NCBI GenBank assembly: GCA_965205055.1
Contig: OZ242030.1
Location: 3,100,001-3,164,000 of the forward strand
Direction of reading: 5' to 3'
Source: CBDBBY01 sp965205055
GTDB taxonomy: Bacteria; Pseudomonadota; Alphaproteobacteria; Rhodobacterales; Rhodobacteraceae
DNA length: 64,000 bases
Shown here: positions 8,864 to 17,633 of the stretch, piece after piece
How the letters are laid out: every line of letters begins with the position of its first letter
Numbering within the stretch: position 1 is the first letter of the stretch
Program-made: the position numbers and the translations under genes
The notes under the pieces: generated by a model
What the model was told of the DNA's origin: nothing
Database searches by the model: none
The model's input: only the letters and a program-made list of their open reading frames with translations

Positions 8864-10400
8864 GGGTGCGTCTCACGTTTCTTGCTCAGGCTGCTGCGGC
8901 GCTGCAATCCCTCCAATCGAGGAAGTCGGGCCAGCGGTTGTTTCTGAAGCAGCATTTGATGGCGAGCACGGCGTTGGCTCCAATCTTCGACCAACGGCGC
9001 CCGGCTCCTTTGAATCGGCTGCCGACGATCTGCTTGCAGGCGCTTTCCACGACGCCGGCTCCGACCGGCAGTCCGCGTTTTCGGTAGAGGTCGTAGCGCA
9101 TTCGGTCCCTGTTGGTCCCGTAGGTGCGGATGCAGGTCGCGACCGCTTCAAGCCGACGGTGCGGCTCCAGGTCGGCGATGACGTCGTCGACCCGCCCTGC
9201 GTCCGGCTGGCCCTTGATCGTCTTCATCCAATCCTTCTGCTTGCTCGTGCCCGGCTCCACGGCTTTCACGGCGGCGTCCGCGTATTGGAGGGCATGGAAC
9301 AGGTCGAGGACGAAGGTCGTTTCCTGTCCGGGGAAGGCCTCCTCGCAGCTGTTGCGGATCCAGGGCGCCCCGTCGGACAGCACCACCAATTCCCTGGCCG
9401 CGAACAAGCCGTTCCGGAGCCCGAACTGCCGCAGGCGGACGCCGAACGCCGAACTCCAGCCGACGCCGTCGATCCCCGGAATAACTCGCTCCGCCGCAGG
9501 CGACGCCGCCTCGGCGTCCTCGCGCTCGAACGCCTGCATCTCTTCGCCGATCCTTGTCGCATGGCGCTGGAGAGTCGCCCTCGACACCGTCACGCCGGCC
9601 AGATTCCGGAGCTTGCGGCGCGCTTCCTCATAACTGTCGGAACCGGCGGCGTCGGCGTAGACGGCTTCCGCCCCGGGCGTGACTCTCTTGCCCGCCAGAC
9701 GCAGCGCGCGGTCCAAAGGATAGTCTCCGACGCCGCACTTGCGGCAGTAGAAATAGCGCCGCTTGACCCGGACCTCTCCGAGGCGCGTCCCGAACGTCTT
9801 GCCGACCCGGCCGCGCCGCTCCATCCGCCGCCCGCAGCTCGGGCAGGACGGCCGGGACTTGCCGGCAAGACGGGCGTCGACCGTCTCGAGAAGAGCCGCG
9901 TAGCACTTCGCCCCGCCGCCCGGCATGCCGTCGCGGACCGACGTCTCGATCGCGTCCAGATCCGGAACCCCGCCGCCCGGAAACCCCGCCGTCAAAAGCG
10001 GAAGCGAACGGCCGAACTCCGCTTCAGCCGCCGCATGCAGCGCGCCCGCCTCCGAAGCCGGGACGCCGGACGCCTCGATCTCGCGACAGCGAACCCGGCG
10101 GCCGACGCGCCTTTGCTGCATGAACACGCCGCCCCGCTCGCGGACGATCGGAGAATGCTTCGCCGCCTCCTCGTCCGTAAGTCCTTGCAAATAAGCCACC
10201 GTATCCGGATGGAGAAACTCCGGATCCCGTCTCTTGATCGTCATGCCGACCTCTTCCGCTCGAGCCCGGAGGCGCGGCGTCCGCCGTTCGCGGATCTTCG
10301 AAAACCGGTCCGGGACCGCTCCATGCTGAATGGCCGCGTTCCCGATTGCAACCTCCAAAACACGCAACTTGGACAACGCGGCTCGAGGGGTCTAACAGTG
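8864..10400 (-). mobile_element. ISKra4-family insertion sequence
   Basis: The left end at 8864 (GGGTGCGTCTCACGTTTCTT) is a variant of the end shared with the MITE-like copies in this window and abuts the transposase 3' end. I could not find the matching right end upstream of the transposase start, where instead the hairpin-repeat cluster begins; the right boundary given is approximate and that end may be lost. Confidence 0.6.
8886..10376 (-). CDS. ISKra4-family transposase
   Basis: A 496-residue transposase. A zinc-ribbon-like motif CPSCGRRMERRG ... YFYCRKCGVGDYPLD lies around residues 185-225, an Asp-containing core VIPGIDGVGW ... FVLDLFHALQYADAAVK around 305-375, and the hallmark C-terminus GVVESACKQIVGSRFKGAGRRWS ... 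CCFRNNRWPDFLDW. The reading frame is uninterrupted, suggesting a recent or active copy. The N-terminus is uncertain: the open frame begins at a TTG, and the first internal ATG is ~45 codons later. Three short elements and one 515-bp composite in the window share its 3' end, so this copy or a relative probably mobilised them. Confidence 0.85.
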   Translation of the reverse strand: MSKLRVLEVAIGNAAIQHGAVPDRFSKIRERRTPRLRARAEEVGMTIKRRDPEFLHPDTVAYLQGLTDEEAAKHSPIVRERGGVFMQQRRVGRRVRCREIEASGVPASEAGALHAAAEAEFGRSLPLLTAGFPGGGVPDLDAIETSVRDGMPGGGAKCYAALLETVDARLAGKSRPSCPSCGRRMERRGRVGKTFGTRLGEVRVKRRYFYCRKCGVGDYPLDRALRLAGKRVTPGAEAVYADAAGSDSYEEARRKLRNLAGVTVSRATLQRHATRIGEEMQAFEREDAEAASPAAERVIPGIDGVGWSSAFGVRLRQFGLRNGLFAARELVVLSDGAPWIRNSCEEAFPGQETTFVLDLFHALQYADAAVKAVEPGTSKQKDWMKTIKGQPDAGRVDDVIADLEPHRRLEAVATCIRTYGTNRDRMRYDLYRKRGLPVGAGVVESACKQIVGSRFKGAGRRWSKIGANAVLAIKCCFRNNRWPDFLDWRDCSAAAA

Positions 10401-10616
10401 ATTTACAAGCAACTGTATCTCGCGGAGGTTAAAATTCGGGTGGAATCGCGGCGCGATCGGGTCGTCGGGGGTTCATGCGGGTTTTGCCTCTTCAAGGCTG
10501 CGCCGGGTCCGATTCGTCCGCTTCCGATGACGGACCCGGACATCGTTCCGGATTTTTGTCTTTTCGGGTCGTTCGCCCGTTTTTCGTTCGCGGCGGCGCG
10601 GAGAGCGTGGAAAGCC

Positions 10617-10677
10617 TGTGGACAATCCTTATTTGCGCCATTTCTCGGTTTCGCATTCGGGGCCTGGATTGACCACA
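10617..10677 (+). repeat. Dispersed hairpin repeat, unit 1
   Basis: Arms TGTGGACAATCC (10617-10628) and GGATTGACCACA (10666-10677) pair with one mismatch around a 37-nt interior rich in TTTCG. The flank GGAAAGC precedes the left arm. Same design as units at 10760, 10933, 48543 and 54198. Confidence 0.75.
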
Positions 10678-10759
10678 TTCTTCCCACACTTCCGCTTGTC
10701 GGCGGTTTATTCGTGAACGTGCGTTTTGGGTTCTCGGCAGTGCGGAGAGCATGGAAAGC

Positions 10760-10820
10760 GGTGGACAATCCTTGTTCGCGCTGCGTTCGGGTTTCGCGTT
10801 CGGGGCCCGGATTGACCACG
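10760..10820 (+). repeat. Dispersed hairpin repeat, unit 2
   Basis: Arms GGTGGACAATCC (10760-10771) and GGATTGACCACG (10809-10820), interior 37 nt, flank GGAAAGC before the left arm. It is about 145 bp from unit 1; the interior (GGGTTTCGCGTTCGGGGCC) closely matches that unit. Confidence 0.75.
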
Positions 10821-10932
10821 CTTCCCACACTCCCCGCTGTCGGCGGCCGGTCCCGGTTCGGCGCTTTCCATTCCGCAACAGCCCTGCGGGGCTTTCAATA
10901 AATAATTTCTTTTTTGTGTCGGGCCGTGGAAA

Positions 10933-10992
10933 TGTGGACAATCCTTTCCGTCGCTTTCGGCCGTGCCTCGGTCCGGGCCTGGATTGCCCACA
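10933..10992 (+). repeat. Dispersed hairpin repeat, unit 3
   Basis: Arms TGTGGACAATCC (10933-10944) and GGATTGCCCACA (10981-10992), interior 36 nt. It ends about 45 bp before the IS110 transposase stop codon. The stretch 10377-11035 holds these three units and no supported gene; the long frames crossing it are products of the repeats. Confidence 0.75.
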
Positions 10993-11035
10993 TTCCCACA
11001 GCCCCATCCGGCCTCGGCGCTCGGGCCGCGATCCG

Positions 11036-11995
11036 TCATCCGGTTTGCGGCGCCCAGGGCTGGCGGGATTTGCACAAGGCGTTGGCGATCACGACCAGCT
11101 TGCGGGCGACGGCGGTGACGACCACCTTGTGCGGCTTCCCCTCCTTCCGCAGCCGATCGGCGAACAGCTTCAAGTCCGTGTTGCGGATCGAGGCGACAAG
11201 CGCGGCTTGGTACAAAACCTGCCGGAGCGCCCGGCGGCCGCCGCCGATCATCCGCTTCCCGCGCATCTGTCCGCTGTCCCGCGCGACGGGCGCGAGCCCC
11301 GCGAGCGCGGCGGCCTGCTCCCCGGAGATCCGGCCGAGCTCGGGCATCTCCGCGACCGGCATCGCGCACGCCACCGGGCCGATCCCGGGAACCGACTGCA
11401 GGATGGCGGCGGTCTCGGCCAGGACGGCTTCGTTCGCAAGAAGGCTTCCGATCCTCTCTTCCACCTCCGCGGTCTGGCGCTCCAGCAGCTCGAGAAGCTC
11501 GCCGGACAAGTCCTCGACCGACTCGGCCGTGCCGTTCCGCAGATCCGCTTTGGCCTGCTGCCGCGCGCTTTTGCGCATCTCGACGAGCTGCCTGCGCTTG
11601 GTCGTCAGCGCCCTGAGGTCGCGCAGCCTTCCGCTCGGCAGCCGGCGGCCGGCCTCCGGGCGGAACGCCATGAACCGGGCGATCAGTTCGGCGTCGACCC
11701 GATCCGTCTTGGCCAAAGTGCCCCGGCTTCTCCCGAACGCCTTGACTTGCGCCGGAGCGAGCTGCCGCGCTTTGATCCCCGCCGCCGCCATGCTCGCCCA
11801 AAGACGCCATTCGTGGCCGCCCGTGGCCTCGAAGCAGACCAGGGCCTCCCGGCCGGCGGCGATCTCCTCCAGTTTCGAATGGCCTTCGTCCGTGTTCGGC
11901 AGGCGAATCTGACGGTCGTCGCTCAAGCAATGGATGTCGAGCCAATCGCAAGAGACGTCCAAGCCAATGATCTCCGGATGTGTTGCAGTGTTCAT
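11036..11995 (-). CDS. IS110-family transposase/recombinase
   Basis: A 319-residue IS110-family enzyme. The N-terminal DEDD RuvC-like domain shows IGLDVSCDWLD, CFEATGGHEW and KTDRVDAELIARF (the four acidic residues). The C-terminal Tnp domain shows SVPGIGPV and ARDSGQMRGKRMIGGGRR, including the conserved serine region. Start placed at the ATG at 11995, preceded by AAGGAAGAGAGA. IS110 enzymes are now known to be directed by a bridge RNA made from element-flanking noncoding DNA. No inverted repeats are expected. The element lies against a run of hairpin repeats, a favoured type of target for IS110 relatives. Confidence 0.87.
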   Translation of the reverse strand: MNTATHPEIIGLDVSCDWLDIHCLSDDRQIRLPNTDEGHSKLEEIAAGREALVCFEATGGHEWRLWASMAAAGIKARQLAPAQVKAFGRSRGTLAKTDRVDAELIARFMAFRPEAGRRLPSGRLRDLRALTTKRRQLVEMRKSARQQAKADLRNGTAESVEDLSGELLELLERQTAEVEERIGSLLANEAVLAETAAILQSVPGIGPVACAMPVAEMPELGRISGEQAAALAGLAPVARDSGQMRGKRMIGGGRRALRQVLYQAALVASIRNTDLKLFADRLRKEGKPHKVVVTAVARKLVVIANALCKSRQPWAPQTG

Positions 11996-12119
11996 TCTCT
12001 CTTCCTTCTGGTGCGCGGTCCTTGATGGCCGCAATCAACTGTTCGAGACGATGAAGAGAGGCGGCGCTGGCCGTCTTGGTAGCGTGGTCATGCCACAAGA
12101 ATCATGCGCCATGCGCCGC

Positions 12120-12153
12120 CCCGTCGCCGGCCCTCGCGAAGGCCGGCGACGGG
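12120..12153. ncRNA. Strong hairpin upstream of IS110; bridge-RNA candidate
   Basis: A perfect 13-bp stem (12120-12132 with 12141-12153; CGTCGCCGGCC against GGCCGGCGACG) closes an 8-nt loop, 125 bp upstream of the IS110 transposase start. In IS110-group elements the bridge RNA is encoded in the 5' noncoding end. That this hairpin belongs to such an RNA is inference from position only; I have not identified target- and donor-binding loops. Confidence 0.35.
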
Positions 12154-12320
12154 AACGCAATATCACAGTCGAGATACAGAAGAATCATGAGACACACACC
12201 CGTCCGGAAGAAAACGGATTTGACTTCGCGCTGCCGGCGTACGAATTCAGGCATCATCGCGATTCCATCTTTTCGGCAAAGCGACGGAATCCGGCTGCAT
12301 GCAATCGGCTGGACCGGGTT

Positions 12321-12835
12321 GGGCGCATCCCATATTTTTGGTCATGCAGCCGCGCGCGGCATTCCCCCAATTGATGATTTCGGACCTGCGGTTGTTTTCG
12401 AAGCGGCATTCGACGGCGGACAGGGCGTTGGCGACCGCTTTCGACCGGCGTCATCCCGATTGTTCGAACCGGTTCCCGACGATGTGCTTGCAGACGCTTC
12501 CGCGACGCCGGATCCGACCTGCAATCCGCGTGCGCGGCAGAGGTCGCAGCGCATTTGGTCCCTGTTGGCCTCGTAGTGGCGGACGCGGACCGCGACGCCT
12601 TCCGCCCGAGTTGCGGCCGGCGGATGGAGCAGTACGGCCGATCCGGGAAAATGCCGAGGAAGGGACGTCGGCGACGCCGGAGTTCCGATTCTCGCGCGCG
12701 AGGTCGGCAAGCGGGAGGGAGCCAACGCCGTGCTCGCCACCAGATGCTGCTTCGAAAACATGCGCTGGCCCGGCTTCCTCGATTGGAGGGCCGGTCATGC
12801 CGCCGCCGCCTAACCCAAGAAAACGGGATGCACCC
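12321..12835. mobile_element. Composite ISKra4-derived element with inverted transposase ends
   Basis: 515 bp with ends GGGCGCATCCCATATTTTTG and the complement of GGGTGCATCCCGTTTTCTTG. The left ~280 bp matches the reverse-strand 3' part of the 8.9-10.4 kb transposase, at about 80 percent by eye. The right part reads, on the forward strand, SCGRRMEQYGRSGK and then CCFENMRWPGFLDWRAG, also transposase segments. So both ends carry transposase 3' sequence pointing outward, an inverted, internally scrambled derivative. It cannot encode a transposase and would need help in trans. Confidence 0.65.
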
Positions 12836-12856
12836 GGGCCACGACGTCACGCAACT

Positions 12857-13960
12857 TCACAGATCAACGGGGTTCGAGACATTGTGTGCCGTGAACAAGT
12901 CCGCCAAGTCTTCGACGGTCAACTCAAGCAGGCTGGCGACGCGGCGGATTGAAACATGACCCTTGTCGATGGCAAGCCCGAGAACTTCGACAAAGGGTCT
13001 CGAAAACAGAGCGGGCAGTTCGCTCTCCACAGCATTGCGGCCGTTGTTGCGCAATGCTTCTTCGGGCAATGAACGGGCCACTGCGGACTTTAACTCGCCG
13101 AGCGCGACCAGCCGCCAACGTAGCGTTGAGGACGTCACATGAAGTTCGTCGGCTACTGCGTTCAGCTGGGCAATCAACTTCTCCTCGGCCAGGTTCGACC
13201 AGTTGCCGAGCTGTTCCAACGTGCGAGCCGGCATAAGTGTCGCAGCCGCGAAATTATTGGCGAATTGCTCCACGCGATTGCCTCCGGTCTCCATTGCTTC
13301 TTCGAAATGCTCGGGCGGCATCGCATCCCAAGTTAGGATATGGAACAGCTCGTGGGCGAGGTCGAAGTGGCGGCGACCGGAAGGTTCATGGCGCGCAATC
13401 AGCACCGCATCCACTTCGGGCAAACGACATGCTGCGCCCGAAATGCCGTCGTCGGCATCGACCATAAGCACCATAACGCCGAGCTCCCGCTCCATGACCT
13501 CGATCAAACGCAGAGCCGGCACTTCGCCAAGGTTGAACTCGGCCACGAAACGCTCACCTGCCAGCATCGCGTCCTCAAGACGCGACTGACGGACCATGCG
13601 AAGCGATCGGCGCATAAGCGGAATCTCATGCCCTACCAACGGTGCCAGAAAACGGAACGCAGCGACCCAGCTGCCTGCGGCACGCTCATAATCCGCAAGT
13701 CGATCTGCGCCGATACCATTATGTCGCCAAGAGAAACGACCCTCTCCGACAAGTCTGAAAGGGTCGGTGAAATACTCCAGAGGGGCATCCAACCTCTTGA
13801 TCGCGATCACCAGTTCGTCCGCCGTCACGCGGCGCATCCCGGTCTCAATGGCCGAAACGGTCTGTCGGTCCCTGAAGCCGAACAGCCGCGCGAGATCATC
13901 CTGAGAAAGCTTTCGCCCCTCGCGCAATGCTTTGATCCGCGCACCGATAAACCGCGTCGT
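12857..13960 (-). CDS. XRE regulator with ImmA/IrrE metallopeptidase domain
   Basis: A 367-residue protein. Residues ~1-65 form a Cro/CI-type helix-turn-helix (GARIKALREGRKLSQDDLARLFGFRDRQTVSAIETG). The middle carries an ImmA/IrrE zinc metallopeptidase site, FDLAHELFHILTWD (HExxH), with a downstream ENxxAAxxLMP-like block (EQFANNFAAATLMPA). Proteins of this layout cleave or relieve a repressor, often in phage-like or toxin-antitoxin switches. A GTG at 13960 (VTTRFIGARIK) fits the family start better than the longer ATG at 14008. It is divergent from the ATPase at 14218, sharing a ~260-bp promoter region, so it may regulate that gene. Confidence 0.8.
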   Translation of the reverse strand, partial: TTRFIGARIKALREGRKLSQDDLARLFGFRDRQTVSAIETGMRRVTADELVIAIKRLDAPLEYFTDPFRLVGEGRFSWRHNGIGADRLADYERAAGSWVAAFRFLAPLVGHEIPLMRRSLRMVRQSRLEDAMLAGERFVAEFNLGEVPALRLIEVMERELGVMVLMVDADDGISGAACRLPEVDAVLIARHEPSGRRHFDLAHELFHILTWDAMPPEHFEEAMETGGNRVEQFANNFAAATLMPARTLEQLGNWSNLAEEKLIAQLNAVADELHVTSSTLRWRLVALGELKSAVARSLPEEALRNNGRNAVESELPALFSRPFVEVLGLAIDKGHVSIRRVASLLELTVEDLADLFTAHNVSNPVDL

Positions 13961-14217
13961 CACCGGAATTTCCTTGATTGCAATTTTCTTGCAAATTAGA
14001 ATATGCAAGAAATCTATGCGAAACTCAATCCGCAGACAACATCATACCCGTTGTACGAAATCTGTCACGGCATTCGTGTGTGGATGCCATTTTGCGATGC
14101 GGAGTGCAGCAAAGTGTGCCAAGACACAATTGCCTTGGGCGAAGATCATGCCGGCTTGCGACGAGGGTATCTGCGACTTAGCATGTGTCGACGAGAGACA
14201 GAAAAGGAATCAGCGCG

Positions 14218-15543
14218 ATGGCCCGTTCTCGCGCAGGAATTGCGGCGCAACCTGACTTTGATGCACTCAAGAAATTCTCCGAACTCACGGACCGCGGGGA
14301 TACCCCATTCTTCGGAGGCCGCACCGACGAGATAGCAACGGTTGAAAATGCCCTGAAACGAATCCAAAGGCGTACGCAAGAGGACCACTGGCACCCTGCC
14401 GGTGGAGAGACCGTACTGTTTCAAGGCGCGCCGGGCGCGGGCAAGAGCGCATTGCTGTACCACCTCGCAAAGGTGTGGCGAAGCTCCGGGCAGAACGCGC
14501 CTGTGGTGGTTAACACGGCACTGACTCATTATTTGGACGAGGGGAGGCTAGCGCTCCGTATTGCCGAAGCAGTCGACCCTGAGATTGCCACAAGTTTTCG
14601 ACATTCTGATACGATCCATTCCAATTTGAGTGCTGACGTTGGTGGCTGCATACCCGGAGCCATTACGGAATCCGGCTCGGCGGAATTGGGGCTTCAAGCC
14701 GAGGATGCTCCGCTCGAGCTTTCGCTTTCCGCCGTCAAGGATACACTGTTGGATTTGAAACGACCCGTGGTCCTGATTCTTGACGAAGCGCAAGGTCTTG
14801 AGTGTTTCGATGCTGAAACAGTACTTCCAGTCATTTCGCAACTTCACAAGGGAAGCCATGGCGGGCCAATTCTGACCGTGTTTGCGGGTCTCGCTTACTC
14901 AAGCGGCGTGCTTGGAGAGCGCGGCATTGCGCGCTTTTCCCAAGGCCATGAAATTACGCTCTCTGCGCTTACATCCGAAGAAGCAAGGCAAATTGTTCTG
15001 CGCATGCTCGCCGAATTCCGAGTGCGCGGAGACAAGGAGCTCAAGAATCAGTGGGCGCATACTCTCGCAAATGTAAGTTGCGGCTGGCCGCAGCACCTTC
15101 ACGTCGCCATGCAGGCGCTCGCGGTGGAACTACTTTCTGCATCAACGCCTGGAAATCTGGAACCGGTTGACAGCCACTTCGGATCCGAAGTGCTTAAGGC
15201 TTCAGCTCAGGCGCGAGAACAATATTACGAGCGACGGATCGACGACGAACTTGTCGTCGCTCTGGATTTAGTCGCCGAAACTCTCCGGCAAATTGGCAGC
15301 GGCGCGTTCCGCGCAAATGTGCTTGCGCACATCCGCGAAGCTGCACGGCCAGATTACGGAACCAAGAGCCTTCCGGAAGGTCACGACGCCGAAATGTTCC
15401 TCGAACGCATGATCCGCCGCGGCGTGTTGCAACACGCTTCAGGACACAAGCTTGTCTGCCCGATCCCGGCCCTCCAAAATTACATTGAACGCCTTGCAAA
15501 GAGAATTACGTCCGATGCGCAATTCCAAAACGTAGGACGTTGA
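14218..15543 (+). CDS. P-loop (STAND/AAA-like) ATPase
   Basis: A 441-residue ATPase. Walker A is FQGAPGAGKSALLYHL near residue 70, Walker B is VVLILDEAQGL near 182, and a sensor-like stretch TVFAGLAYSS follows near 215. The C-terminal third is helical and ends in a winged-helix-like part (LERMIRRGVLQHASGHKLVCPIPAL), the pattern of orphan ATPases related to Orc/Cdc6 or STAND proteins. Start taken at the ATG at 14218 because AAAGGAA lies ten bases upstream; a GTG 33 bases earlier is possible. The partner is the divergent XRE/ImmA gene. Such ATPases occur in defence and conflict loci, but the function here is unknown. Confidence 0.7.
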   Translation: MARSRAGIAAQPDFDALKKFSELTDRGDTPFFGGRTDEIATVENALKRIQRRTQEDHWHPAGGETVLFQGAPGAGKSALLYHLAKVWRSSGQNAPVVVNTALTHYLDEGRLALRIAEAVDPEIATSFRHSDTIHSNLSADVGGCIPGAITESGSAELGLQAEDAPLELSLSAVKDTLLDLKRPVVLILDEAQGLECFDAETVLPVISQLHKGSHGGPILTVFAGLAYSSGVLGERGIARFSQGHEITLSALTSEEARQIVLRMLAEFRVRGDKELKNQWAHTLANVSCGWPQHLHVAMQALAVELLSASTPGNLEPVDSHFGSEVLKASAQAREQYYERRIDDELVVALDLVAETLRQIGSGAFRANVLAHIREAARPDYGTKSLPEGHDAEMFLERMIRRGVLQHASGHKLVCPIPALQNYIERLAKRITSDAQFQNVGR

Positions 15544-16096
15544 GGATAGCAATAGGTTTCTGCTGGTAACCCACTGAGCGCAATTTTGCGAGCTGCGCAT
15601 CCACGCCGAGGCCCAACAGATGCAGCCGGATTTGAACCTTCGTGGCTTCGCAGTTGGGCTTCCGCCAGCCTGTCGGTCTGTCCGGCAAGTTCTGCCGGAA
15701 CCGTTGCTTCGGAATTTTCCGGTCGGCAGCATCGTTACGCGGATATTCGGCAACAACTTTTGCTATTGATACAGGATTGAATTTGCGTCGCGAATCCGGA
15801 TGCCGAGAAATTTTCTCTTTCGCCGGATTCAAGCTGACAAGCGTCTGCCTCGCACCACCTATGCCTTTTTGACAACAATATCGTTGTCAACAATCCTGTT
15901 GTAAATTTCATCTCGGATTTTACGACCTGCGATCAGGCAGGCTTGGCATGCTCACAGGCGTCTGCAGTGTTGCGCTGAATATTTGGACCTGATTTCAGAT
16001 TGTCTTCAGACTTTCCATGAGGAGAGCTGAGCGGCCAAGCCAAGGCTTGACCGTCTGGCGATCACCGGTCCAAGCTACACAGGGCGGCATCATCAG
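15544..16096. promoter_or_regulatory. Spacer with inverted repeat at 15869-15890
   Basis: No supported gene. It contains a perfect inverted repeat TTGACAAC-AATATC-GTTGTCAA (15869-15890), followed by a further CCTGTTGT half-site. This looks like a regulator binding site, although no gene starts immediately beside it, so its target is unclear. Confidence 0.4.
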
Positions 16097-16687
16097 CTAT
16101 CTGTTGAAGGTCCAAGTCAGGTCAACGATGCCTCCCGTGGCGTTGGTTCCGCAAAATGTTGCAGCATCGGCAGCCGACAACCCATCGGAGTCGTCATCTG
16201 TTCCGTCGGATATTTTGGCGATGCCCGTACCGATCACTCCGTTTCCCATGTCGTCGAACGGCGCCATCCGCGTACACACGTCGACCGGAACTTTGCTCAT
16301 CTTGATTGTGAATTGTTTCGTCGCGCCCGTGACTTCGACAGCGCCGCCGAACGAATTCACGATCTCGTCGTTCTCGCCGTCGTTGTCGGAATCCGATTGC
16401 ATCGACGACGGTACGGCATTGGCTGAAATAAGAAGATCGGACACTTCCGAGGTTCCGAAGGTTGCTTGGGACTGGAACAAGGCACGGACCTGGGACTGCA
16501 GCGAAGCCATCATTCGCACTGCGTCATTGGTTCGCGCCGACATCGACGCCTGTTCGAAAAAAACGATTCCTCCAATTACCAACCCGAGCGCGATCACTGT
16601 GAACAGGACGGCCTCAATCAGCGTCGCGCCTCGCTCGGCGAATGCAAGCCTCTCTTCAGCAGAGGCGCGCTGGCCTTCAATGTTCAA
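16097..16687 (-). CDS. PilS-like type IV pilin (major pilin)
   Basis: A 196-residue prepilin. After a ~20-residue charged leader ending in ERG, the mature start ATLIEAVLFTVIALGLVIGGIVFFEQA is the hydrophobic pilin helix with Glu at position 5, in the form typical of PilS pilins from conjugative (IncI thin-pilus) and related systems. The C-terminal globular domain has two Cys (VDVCTRM and ATFCGTN), likely a disulphide loop, and ends in VDLTWTFNR as in the family. Start placed at a TTG (16687) with AAGGAG seven bases upstream. No prepilin peptidase, ATPase or secretin gene is nearby, so it is an orphan pilin, perhaps from a degraded conjugative or pilus locus. Confidence 0.75.
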   Translation of the reverse strand: MNIEGQRASAEERLAFAERGATLIEAVLFTVIALGLVIGGIVFFEQASMSARTNDAVRMMASLQSQVRALFQSQATFGTSEVSDLLISANAVPSSMQSDSDNDGENDEIVNSFGGAVEVTGATKQFTIKMSKVPVDVCTRMAPFDDMGNGVIGTGIAKISDGTDDDSDGLSAADAATFCGTNATGGIVDLTWTFNR

Positions 16688-16853
16688 TGGGAATCTCCTT
16701 ATGTTCTGCAATGCGAGCAAGCCGAAATGCGGCTGCCTTCCTTTCCGGCGCTCTTCCAGGAATCGAATAGCGCAATGCCATGAAACTGGAGTTATCGCTC
16801 TGAAGCGTTAGCCATTTATTTCTGTTGAAAACAGGATTTGAGGACGAGGGCCG

Positions 16854-17633
16854 TCATCGCCGGGTCACGGATTTCCAGATCGGGACGGCCGTGCCTACTG
16901 TCGCTTCGATGTTTGCGGATAGAGCCTTCAACGTCGCCACCCGGACGTTTGTCGGCTTGCAGCCTCTGCTTTTGCCTGCTCGCTTGATCTTGCCGAATGT
17001 CGGTCTCGTCGCATAGGCGCGCTCCGCCACCGTGTAAGTCGACGACGTGGCGCTTGGCGTCCACCATCTGTTTGAACCGTACATGTTGCCATTCCAACTT
17101 CCAGAGACAGCGAGATCGGGTTGCCCGCTCCCGTCGGTGTCCATCACAGCGACGTGCCGGCCACCTTGGAAGTAGAGCTCGTCATGCCAAATCCATATGA
17201 TCTCGTTGCTGCTGGTGATGAATTGCAACGCCAGCTTGCAGTAGACGACGGCACTCGTTCCCGAAACCGTGCTTCCTGTCTCCGCATTCAGAAATGCATA
17301 TCGCTTCGTCGAAACCGCGCTGACATTTCCGAAGTTCAGTTTCCCGAGCCCGCTGAATGTCGGACTCCTGATCGCGTCCGCAAGAAACTCCTCGCTCGCG
17401 CCGTCTTCGTAAACGCAATGCACTTTCTTGTCGCTGAATTTGTACTTGCAAGTTTTCCCGTCGGCCGTGTCGCCGAGTATCGAACCGTTGCGGTTCTTCT
17501 CAATTGATGCGGTTGCAGGAATCCCAGTGGAATCCGCTGACGAGCCTACTGCGGCCATGGCAAAAACCAACGCGGTCGCGAATGCGCAAACGAGCCGAAC
17601 GCTGCGACTGTGATAATTCAAGTTCTTCTCCAC
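16854..17633 (-). CDS. Secreted protein of unknown function
   Basis: A 259-residue protein with a signal peptide: basic N-terminus (EKNLNYHSRSVRLVC) then AFATALVFAMAAVGSSA, with cleavage likely after SSA. The mature part contains four Cys and a calcium-site-like stretch DTDGSGQPDLAVSGSW, as in FG-GAP/EF-loop repeats. No catalytic motif is seen. The start codon is a GTG. It lies 166 bp upstream of, and in the same direction as, the PilS-like gene, so a joint role in a surface structure is possible but unproven. Confidence 0.6.
   Translation of the reverse strand: MEKNLNYHSRSVRLVCAFATALVFAMAAVGSSADSTGIPATASIEKNRNGSILGDTADGKTCKYKFSDKKVHCVYEDGASEEFLADAIRSPTFSGLGKLNFGNVSAVSTKRYAFLNAETGSTVSGTSAVVYCKLALQFITSSNEIIWIWHDELYFQGGRHVAVMDTDGSGQPDLAVSGSWNGNMYGSNRWWTPSATSSTYTVAERAYATRPTFGKIKRAGKSRGCKPTNVRVATLKALSANIEATVGTAVPIWKSVTRR

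Noticed and set aside
8829..10901. A 690-codon forward frame
   Set aside because: It lies antisense to the clearly coding ISKra4 transposase and continues into hairpin repeats; composition is Arg/Pro-rich shadow-like.
10599..10995. A CRISPR-like array from the three regularly spaced repeats
   Set aside because: The repeats are ~60-nt hairpins with ~80-110 nt between them, partly conserved, with no cas genes, so they are REP-like rather than CRISPR.
10707..12098. Reverse frame of 463 codons
   Set aside because: It is a shadow of the IS110 transposase in another frame, ending in hairpin-repeat sequence.
15506..15832. 108-codon reverse ORF downstream of the P-loop ATPase
   Set aside because: Its basic, Arg-rich composition and the lack of motifs or ribosome site make coding unlikely, though a decayed gene cannot be excluded.
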